Shown piece by piece: positions 5,744 to 10,925 of a stretch of DNA of 10,925 nt. Position numbers and translations under genes: made by a program. The notes beneath the pieces were generated by a model that did not search any database, was not told the DNA's origin, and saw only the letters and a list, made by a program, of their open reading frames with translations. Position 1 is the stretch's first letter, and each line of letters opens with the position of its first letter. The stretch comes from Candidatus Falkowiibacteriota bacterium (GTDB lineage: Bacteria; Patescibacteriota; Patescibacteriia; Patescibacteriales; GWE2-39-37): contig JAAXVE010000017.1 of NCBI GenBank assembly GCA_013335665.1, positions 1 through 10,925 of the forward strand, written 5' to 3'.

Positions 5744-7537
5744 TTATTTCAAAATGTCTTCTACATCCTTGATTTCGCTCAAAATCTTCTTCTCGGTCAC
5801 ATCTATCGAATTCTTCAGGCTAGCCTGCAAGGCTTGGCTCTGTTTCTTCATTTCTGCTGCCCGCTTGAGCTGGTTTATTCTAATAACTTCTTCGTCGACT
5901 GCATTCTTCAGACTGGCCATATTCTGGCTCAAAACCGTCTCAACTTCGACAGTCTCTTTTTTCAAGCGCTTCCTGATCAAGCCCACCATGTAAAGTATGG
6001 ACACGATGACGAACACGACCATGAAGATCAGCCCCACAATCACCGTCACGTAATTAATCACGAACGAACCGATAGTAGTAAATATGGGAGGCGAAACGAT
6101 AAATCCGATTTTTGAAGTCGGCATACTCTTGAGGCCATTGGTATTTTCAGCCTCTATCCAAGCGATATACCGACCGTTCTTCAACCCCTTATCATTGAGA
6201 TAGAACCAATTGCCATTAGCATCGCTACGCACTTGCTTAACCACCGTATGTCCAGTTTCATCTTGGATGTAGACGTTAACCGCGACGTCGCTGAGTGACG
6301 TACCGCTGACAAAGAATTGTTCGGACGACCTTATCTCTTTGGAGTAATTCTTTATTTTTGGCATCTCGATCGGCTCGATGCGGAATTTTATAGTCGTATC
6401 AGTCTGGTTGCCAGCCTTATCCTCAACTTTGATCAACGCCGTATGATCCCCATAGCCAAGCTTGGATAACTCGGCGCTCAAGATCTCCTGAGACTCGTCC
6501 TCGCTGATATCATACTTTGTCTCTTCCAGGCTATTGACGAATATCTCATAGGAACGGACGCCGGACAAGGCATCTTTCGACTTAAAATAAAGTACGGGCC
6601 AAGTCGAAGCGTCACGCTGTTCAACTCTTGCATCGAACGGCTGCGGACGTATAGTGTCGATCATGACGCGATAGTGCTCAGTAGTGCCCCATTTCTTGCC
6701 ATCCTGGAAACGCAAATGGAAATACCACACTCCGTCCGCAACTGACTGATAAGCTTTAGACGAAATCAATCCTTGCGGTTCCTCCTTCGGTTCATAATTC
6801 AGCTCTTTGTTAAAATCGTAACTGACCGCTACAGTGCCAGCTGGCAATTGCCAGTCGAGTTGGACGTCGCTCTTGTTAGTCCATGCATTCTGGTTAGGGT
6901 GCGTAGCAGAAGTTACAGTAGGCTTATTGTAATCATTGATACTGTTCGTTTCTTTTACTATAGCAACGTCTTGCGGCTTAGCAGCGCTCGTTTCCACGCC
7001 CTTGACTGATTCAGGCTGACCAACAACTTCTTTGGCTGTGATGACATAACTGGCATTGCCCATCGTTTCTAAAATATTCGACCCCTGACCGTCATTTGCC
7101 AGCACCGCCCCGGATGAAAACCTGATTTGTGCAGTCCCTGCCGCCTTAGCACGGAATATGATGTTCAATATCTTTCCGGTCTGGCCACTAAAACCTGGGC
7201 GCGCAATGCCGCCTCCGAAACTGACAGAACCGTTGGCGTTGGAAAAGTTAGGCTCGGTAGTCCACATGTTGAAGATCGAGCCTGACTTGGATAGCGAGAC
7301 TACCTCGAGCAAGTTTTTATCAAAATTAACTACAGCTTCAGATGCGTTAATTGATTTGCCGTCGGTAAAAGTCTTAACCGCCAAAGTAAAATTGTCTCCG
7401 ATATTTGCCTTGCCCGATGCTGGCGAAAAGTAGAGTGAAGCGCCGGCGGCGTGTACATCGATAGCAGGTGTCAACTGCACTAGCAATAGAGCAAACAACA
7501 ATATTTTTACAGATATTTTTACTATTTTTTGTTTCAT
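5744..7537 (-). CDS. Membrane-anchored cohesin-domain protein with Ig-like modules and cytoplasmic coiled coil
   Basis: A 597-residue type I membrane protein. The signal peptide is about 1-31 (basic start, LLFALLLVQL, cleavage near VHA-A). A cohesin domain follows (about 33-168), with the opening LYFSPASGKANIGDNF, the core FDKNLLEVVSLSKSGSIFNMW and the closing VLANDGQGSNIL. Cohesins bind dockerins, and a dockerin protein is encoded two genes upstream. A linker (169-203) leads to three Ig/FN3-like modules: about 204-294 (SATHPNQNAW ... GVWYFHLRF), 295-387 (DALSGVRSYEI ... VEDKAGN) and 391-481 (FFVSGTS ... DANGNWFY). A transmembrane helix at about 489-520 is followed by IRKRLKK and a charged, heptad-like cytoplasmic tail (about 525-597). 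The gene starts 19 bp after the preceding one, so they are co-transcribed. AAGGAG sits only 1 nt before the ATG, which is unusually close; no better start is seen. The ligand and substrate are unknown. Confidence 0.9.
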   Translation of the reverse strand: MKQKIVKISVKILLFALLLVQLTPAIDVHAAGASLYFSPASGKANIGDNFTLAVKTFTDGKSINASEAVVNFDKNLLEVVSLSKSGSIFNMWTTEPNFSNANGSVSFGGGIARPGFSGQTGKILNIIFRAKAAGTAQIRFSSGAVLANDGQGSNILETMGNASYVITAKEVVGQPESVKGVETSAAKPQDVAIVKETNSINDYNKPTVTSATHPNQNAWTNKSDVQLDWQLPAGTVAVSYDFNKELNYEPKEEPQGLISSKAYQSVADGVWYFHLRFQDGKKWGTTEHYRVMIDTIRPQPFDARVEQRDASTWPVLYFKSKDALSGVRSYEIFVNSLEETKYDISEDESQEILSAELSKLGYGDHTALIKVEDKAGNQTDTTIKFRIEPIEMPKIKNYSKEIRSSEQFFVSGTSLSDVAVNVYIQDETGHTVVKQVRSDANGNWFYLNDKGLKNGRYIAWIEAENTNGLKSMPTSKIGFIVSPPIFTTIGSFVINYVTVIVGLIFMVVFVIVSILYMVGLIRKRLKKETVEVETVLSQNMASLKNAVDEEVIRINQLKRAAEMKKQSQALQASLKNSIDVTEKKILSEIKDVEDILK

Positions 7538-7556
7538 ACTCCTTGAAAAACGCTCT

Positions 7557-8579
7557 TTATTTCAATTTTAGATGTATCTTCTTAGAGAGATACCAAGCCG
7601 AAGACATTATAATCAATAATAACACAATCGAAAGGATTGTCACAGCGCTACCATTGCCATTGATTTGCGCCTGCGCTGGCAACGTCGCGACGAATTGATT
7701 CCCTGCTTTGTCAATCGCACGAACCTTTATAACGCTGCGCAAAGTCTGATCCTCCAAGACGTAAGGCACGGTGGCTGTCTTCCATTTCAAGTCGGGTGTT
7801 ATGACAAAAATGTCATAGAAGAGGTCGCGGAAACTCTTGTCTTTCAGGCGTTGCGGCTCGCGCACTTCCTGTATTTCATAGTGGTCGATGCCGGTCTGCT
7901 TATCAACTGTACTGAAGGCGATATAGTATTTACCCTCAAACATTCCGGCGTTTTTCAACAGCTCTATCTTGAAAGCTTCCGGCGGCGTAAAGTCACCCTG
8001 CTTTGCATTATCCCAAACCTTGGTATCCTTCGCCAAATTGCCAGTGATCGTGAACTCGGCTGGTTTGAAAGATAGTTTTGCCTCGGTGCCCAAGCCATCA
8101 TTCAATAAAGCCTTGGTATCATCCAAAAAATAAACCTTAGCTTTGGGCAGAGGAATAGCTCCCTGGTCAAAATTTACGACCTTGAAATAAAGTTTAGCCA
8201 CAATGTTGCTATCGCCTGGATCACCTGGGACTTTGCCGCAATAGCCTCCAGGAGTGCCGCCGGTGAACTTAATACGCTGTTCATGGTTAATATCAGCCAT
8301 GTCACCCGTCTTAGGCTGATCGATCCATAGGGACAAGATAGACTCGCCAGCGCTAAAATCAACCGCTTCTAGGAAATTCTTATCAAAACCGACAACGGCC
8401 TGGATAGTGTTAATGCATTCGTCAGCACTGTCGAGATCAAGCCGCACTTCAACAGGAATAACGTCGTTAAGACCGTAATCGCCTTTGTCAGGATTCAAAT
8501 ACAACGTTGCAGCCTTGACGTCGAAGAAGGGCGAACCAAGGAGAAGCGCGAATACTAAGATTTTAAATTTGTTATTCAT
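7557..8579 (-). CDS. Short membrane-anchored cohesin-domain protein
   Basis: A 340-residue surface protein. The signal peptide is about 1-23 (FKILVFALLLGSPFF, cleavage near VKA-A). A divergent cohesin-like domain follows at about 24-178; its ATLYLNPDKGDYGLNDVIPV, GFDKNFLEAVDFSAGESILSLW and LLNDGLGTEAKLSF parallel the three landmark blocks of the next gene's cohesin. It has two cysteines (55 and 114) that the other cohesin lacks, possibly a disulfide. One Ig-like module is at about 196-300 (DFTPPEAFKIEL ... VRAIDKAGNQF). A C-terminal transmembrane helix (about 312-331) is followed by a short basic tail, so it is anchored with almost no cytoplasmic part. No Shine-Dalgarno precedes the ATG. It lies between the dockerin gene and the larger cohesin gene and is probably one of a pair of paralogous receptors. 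Confidence 0.86.
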   Translation of the reverse strand: MNNKFKILVFALLLGSPFFDVKAATLYLNPDKGDYGLNDVIPVEVRLDLDSADECINTIQAVVGFDKNFLEAVDFSAGESILSLWIDQPKTGDMADINHEQRIKFTGGTPGGYCGKVPGDPGDSNIVAKLYFKVVNFDQGAIPLPKAKVYFLDDTKALLNDGLGTEAKLSFKPAEFTITGNLAKDTKVWDNAKQGDFTPPEAFKIELLKNAGMFEGKYYIAFSTVDKQTGIDHYEIQEVREPQRLKDKSFRDLFYDIFVITPDLKWKTATVPYVLEDQTLRSVIKVRAIDKAGNQFVATLPAQAQINGNGSAVTILSIVLLLIIMSSAWYLSKKIHLKLK

Positions 8580-8615
8580 CTATTTTAATTTACTATCAAT
8601 ATCGATGTAGTTAAA

Positions 8616-8711
8616 AATTTTGAATTATTAATTTTGAATTCCTGCCGGCAGGCGGGCTTCGCTTATGCTCAGGATGACGATGTTTTAGTCTTTAGTCTTT
8701 AGACTTTAGCC
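8616..8711. repeat. Patch of short intergenic repeats between dockerin and cohesin genes
   Basis: Three kinds of repeat are stacked here. First, a direct repeat AATTTTGAATT (8616-8626 and 8630-8640). Second, a perfect palindrome CCTGCCGGCAGG (8641-8652) followed by GCGGGCTTCGCTTATGCTCAGGATGAC, which on the minus strand reads GTCATCCTGAGC ... AGCGAAGC and resembles a repeat common in intergenic DNA of many bacteria (from memory). Third, four tandem 7-mers TTTAGTC, TTTAGTC, TTTAGAC, TTTAGCC (8684-8711). No open reading frame of note occupies the 150-bp gap. Confidence 0.7.
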
Positions 8712-8713
8712 TT

Positions 8714-8728
8714 ACCGGCAAAGCCGGT
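8714..8728. repeat. Short hairpin just after the dockerin gene stop
   Basis: ACCGGC-AAA-GCCGGT forms a 6-bp stem starting 1 bp after the stop codon of the dockerin gene. It has no T-run on the minus strand, so it may stabilise the mRNA 3' end or partly attenuate read-through into the cohesin genes, not terminate fully. Confidence 0.5.
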
Positions 8729-8729
8729 C

Positions 8730-10001
8730 TTACCCTGTCCAGTGATACAACATAATGGAAAAGTCAATCAAATCTACCTTTTTGTTGCTGTTTTGATCAG
8801 CGCAGGTATTGTCCGTTCCCCAGTAATACAAAAGAATAGAAAAGTCCACCAAATTAACCTTCTTGTCCTTATTCAAATCAGCATTGGGACATGCACCGGT
8901 CGGACCTTTGCCCGGATTCTTTCCGACGTAAAAACTCATTGATTTGGAAAAGCCACTCTGAATAACACTGTTGCCTGATGTCTTTTGCTGAAAAGTCGCT
9001 TTAACGACATGGTACTCTTCGGTAGAAAGCGGCTGGGTGTTGAAATCAAGATTCCATTCGCCGATATTGGTGCTGCTGGCTTTGCGAACCACTTCTTCCG
9101 TAGAGTGGAAATGAACATTGACGTCGCTCTGTGGCACGGTCTGGCCAAACACCTTAAGCAATTCCCCTTGTGCGACTATCGGCTTATCTATATCGATACT
9201 TGGCGACAAATAGGCCCCGGAAACAGTCGTAACCGCACCTGAAGCGACACGGAATGTGATAGTTTGCAAAGCCGAGGTGCGCCCCTTGCTGTCAGTCGCC
9301 TGCAGGCCGATACCAACCAGGCCAGCAGTTACCTTGGTCGTTTCAAAATAAAAATCAGCTTTAGGATCCGCTTTAACTGCGCCCACAGCCTTGCCGTCGA
9401 TCAAGATGTTAACGTCAGAACCAGGGTAAGCTTTACCGTTTATAACCAGTTTTGTTTCTTTGGGCGCAGTATCAGAACCGGGATTGAAACCGGTAGGATA
9501 GCCGCCCCCACCGCCGCTACCAGAACCTCCGCCTTGCGAACCGGCAGTTCCTGGCTCGGTACAATCTTTACAGACGCAATTATCAATCACAAAGTTACAT
9601 TTGGCATTACAGAGAAGCTGACCAGTGTTGCCGCCAAAATCGCTGCAGGAGTGCCCGCCCAGATCAGAGCCGTCGCACTGCTCGTAACCGTCACGAACGC
9701 CGTTGCCGCAATAACCGCAAGTGCTAGTACTGATAACAGTGCAAGTATTCAAACATGACAAATCGCCGCTATCAAAGTGATGGGTAGCGTCGTAAAAATA
9801 CATCTTGCAAGTCAGACCGCCGAAATCAGGGGCGTCACAAACTTCAAGGGGGTCTTTAACCTTGTCTCCGCAGTTCAATTTAACCGTAATCTCAGTCTGC
9901 ACACTCGTAGCTGCATTTGCTGGCATGGATGTGCTGGAAAAAGAAAAAGCTAAAGCAATAAGCAGAAAAAATAAAGATATTTTGCGGGGAAAATGTAACA
10001 T
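8730..10001 (-). CDS. Secreted dockerin protein with six-cysteine repeats and Ig-like modules
   Basis: A 423-residue secreted protein with no transmembrane anchor apart from its signal peptide (about 1-30; ISLFFLLIALAF, cleavage near ANA-A). Two six-cysteine repeats follow: Cys44/55/65/83/87/95 and Cys98/109/119/131/135/142, spaced x10, x9, x17 or x11, x3, x7 or x6. The second has CGNGVRDGYEQCDG, the look of DUF4215/Myxococcus-type Cys-rich repeats. A Gly/Ser linker (about 154-167) leads to two Ig-like modules (about 180-255 and 262-360). The C-terminus (371-423) is a dockerin with two calcium loops: Asp375-x-Asn-x-Asp379 ... Asn383 ... Asp386 and Asp402-x-Asn-x-Asn406 ... Asp410 ... Asp413. 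Each is followed by FSI-x-LY-x-W. Cys371 and Cys400 could form a clasp. Dockerins bind cohesins, and both following genes encode cohesin proteins, so this is the likely ligand of those receptors (inference). No catalytic domain is visible. Confidence 0.92.
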   Translation of the reverse strand: MLHFPRKISLFFLLIALAFSFSSTSMPANAATSVQTEITVKLNCGDKVKDPLEVCDAPDFGGLTCKMYFYDATHHFDSGDLSCLNTCTVISTSTCGYCGNGVRDGYEQCDGSDLGGHSCSDFGGNTGQLLCNAKCNFVIDNCVCKDCTEPGTAGSQGGGSGSGGGGGYPTGFNPGSDTAPKETKLVINGKAYPGSDVNILIDGKAVGAVKADPKADFYFETTKVTAGLVGIGLQATDSKGRTSALQTITFRVASGAVTTVSGAYLSPSIDIDKPIVAQGELLKVFGQTVPQSDVNVHFHSTEEVVRKASSTNIGEWNLDFNTQPLSTEEYHVVKATFQQKTSGNSVIQSGFSKSMSFYVGKNPGKGPTGACPNADLNKDKKVNLVDFSILLYYWGTDNTCADQNSNKKVDLIDFSIMLYHWTG

Positions 10002-10068
10002 AAAAAGAATTCGCCCGCCCTTGATGTAAATTATTCAATTGACACAAGCAGGCAGGGGTTAAGACAAC

Positions 10069-10925
10069 CTATCTGTCTTTGTGCTGGTCTTGATTGTATT
10101 TTGAGGCCTTTTTGCTGACCCAACGCCAGAATCCTGCCTTGGCAGAAGTTAATCCGGTTGAGGCCTTCTTCTTGACAGGCATGAACGGCTTAGCCAGCAA
10201 CGATACTGCCAAAACGGCAAACTTCGCAGCCAGACGCCAAATCTTGATACGGATCATCAGTGCCAAGATCAAGATCAAGCTGATCATGTATATAGCCAAC
10301 AATATCCATGGATAAGCGCCTAGGCTTGGCGTACCCTTGGCCAACTCGCCTGGTCGAGCAATGGTGAACGCTATCTCGTAAACGTTAACAATGTTCTCAT
10401 CTTTGTAGATCTTAACCTTGCCCCAATACTGGCCTGGGCCAAGCTTTGTGCGGAAATGAGCCACCGCCTCGGCCGTGGCAAAGGAATCGATCTTCTTGAT
10501 TGAGGTATCAACAGCAGTCTCAAGGGTTTTAGTTTTGGCAATATCGAACACTTCGAGTGACACCTTTGAAGGCGAAACCTTGGCGTTGCCGATATTCTCT
10601 ATGTTCATGACCACGCTGATACGATGGAGGAAGGTGCTGAAAATCGGCAGACTCCAAGGCCATTTCAAAATTTCAAAATCAGGAATCGCTGCCGAACGGA
10701 CGATAAAATCTGTAAAGGTCATATTAGTCACCGTCAGGTTGATATCGACGCGGGCACCCAAGGCAATGGCCACACCAGAGGACTGACCCGTGGTGGCTGA
10801 GGTCATCTTAATATTGATGCTCCCTTTGTAATTGCCAAGTTCGGCGCTCTTCGGCACGTTAACCGTGACCAGCATCGGCACCTGCACCTCGCCTTTGGGC
10901 AATATAAACTCCATACCGCGATCAA
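10069..10925 (-). CDS. Ig-like/one-TM surface protein, C-terminal part (partial)
   Basis: The frame stays open to the right edge (codons for D-R-G precede the Met at 10914), so the true start lies outside the window. The visible part, numbered from that Met, starts inside a beta-rich module with VPMLVTVNVPKSAELGNYKG. This recalls the NPQ-like alpha-galactosidase/COG1470-type or CARDB-like modules of bacterial membrane proteins; the fold is inference. A second Ig-like stretch spans about 98-185 (VVMNIENIGNAKVSPSKVSL ... GPGQYWGKVKIY). A transmembrane helix at about 200-223 is followed by a second, more basic hydrophobic stretch (about 226-243) and a Lys/Arg-rich cytoplasmic tail. It contains no cysteine, cohesin or dockerin. 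It lies 67 bp upstream of the dockerin gene on the same strand, with no clear promoter in the gap, and is probably in the same operon. Its function in the cluster is unknown. Confidence 0.82.
   Translation of the reverse strand, partial: DRGMEFILPKGEVQVPMLVTVNVPKSAELGNYKGSINIKMTSATTGQSSGVAIALGARVDINLTVTNMTFTDFIVRSAAIPDFEILKWPWSLPIFSTFLHRISVVMNIENIGNAKVSPSKVSLEVFDIAKTKTLETAVDTSIKKIDSFATAEAVAHFRTKLGPGQYWGKVKIYKDENIVNVYEIAFTIARPGELAKGTPSLGAYPWILLAIYMISLILILALMIRIKIWRLAAKFAVLAVSLLAKPFMPVKKKASTGLTSAKAGFWRWVSKKASKYNQDQHKDR

Noticed and set aside
9264..9758. 164-codon plus-strand frame opposite the dockerin gene
   Set aside because: The minus strand encodes a clear signal peptide, Cys repeats and Ig-like modules here. 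The plus-strand frame has no recognisable domain.
1..10925. Possible reassigned TGA codon, since none of the eight visible gene ends uses TGA
   Set aside because: All ends are TAA or TAG, but the sample is small and all frames are intact under the standard code, with no internal TGA needed to extend a known family.

Overview
The window looks like a chromosomal segment of a Patescibacteria (CPR) bacterium, probably of the Parcubacteria group. I infer this from gene content, not from a marker tree. The signs are a membrane-anchored cohesin protein with Ig-like modules, a dockerin protein with duplicated FSI-LLYYW-type calcium loops, a DUF4342 protein, mostly weak Shine-Dalgarno sequences and a compact layout. 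The standard genetic code reads through all genes. No tRNA, rRNA, CRISPR array or transposase gene was seen.

Layout. At 1-1343 (minus strand) are the N-terminal 122 residues of a RodA/FtsW-type SEDS protein and, just upstream in the same transcript, a one-TM envelope protein I do not recognise. A 178-bp divergent promoter region separates these from a complete gyrB on the plus strand (1522-3540), which ends at a strong intrinsic terminator. A 441-bp gene-free stretch follows (3541-3981). It holds a chain of hairpins that looks like a dispersed intergenic repeat and closes with a terminator for the next minus-strand genes. At 3982-4767 an abutting gene pair (a DUF4342 protein, then a small protein with an ADP-ribosyltransferase-like motif) lies downstream of two inverted repeats. 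Next upstream on the minus strand is a DEDDh 3'-5' exonuclease (4858-5514).

The right half (5744-10925, all minus strand) is a cell-surface cluster. In transcription order it has the C-terminal part of an Ig-like/one-TM protein, a secreted protein with two six-cysteine repeats, Ig-like modules and a C-terminal dockerin, a cohesin protein anchored by a C-terminal TM, and a larger cohesin/Ig-like protein with a TM and a cytoplasmic coiled-coil tail. Cohesin and dockerin are known partners in cellulosomes. Finding two membrane-anchored receptors and one secreted ligand side by side, with no visible carbohydrate-active domain, suggests a small non-cellulosomal surface-assembly or attachment system. 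That is the most interesting hypothesis here. The pairing itself is inferred, not shown.
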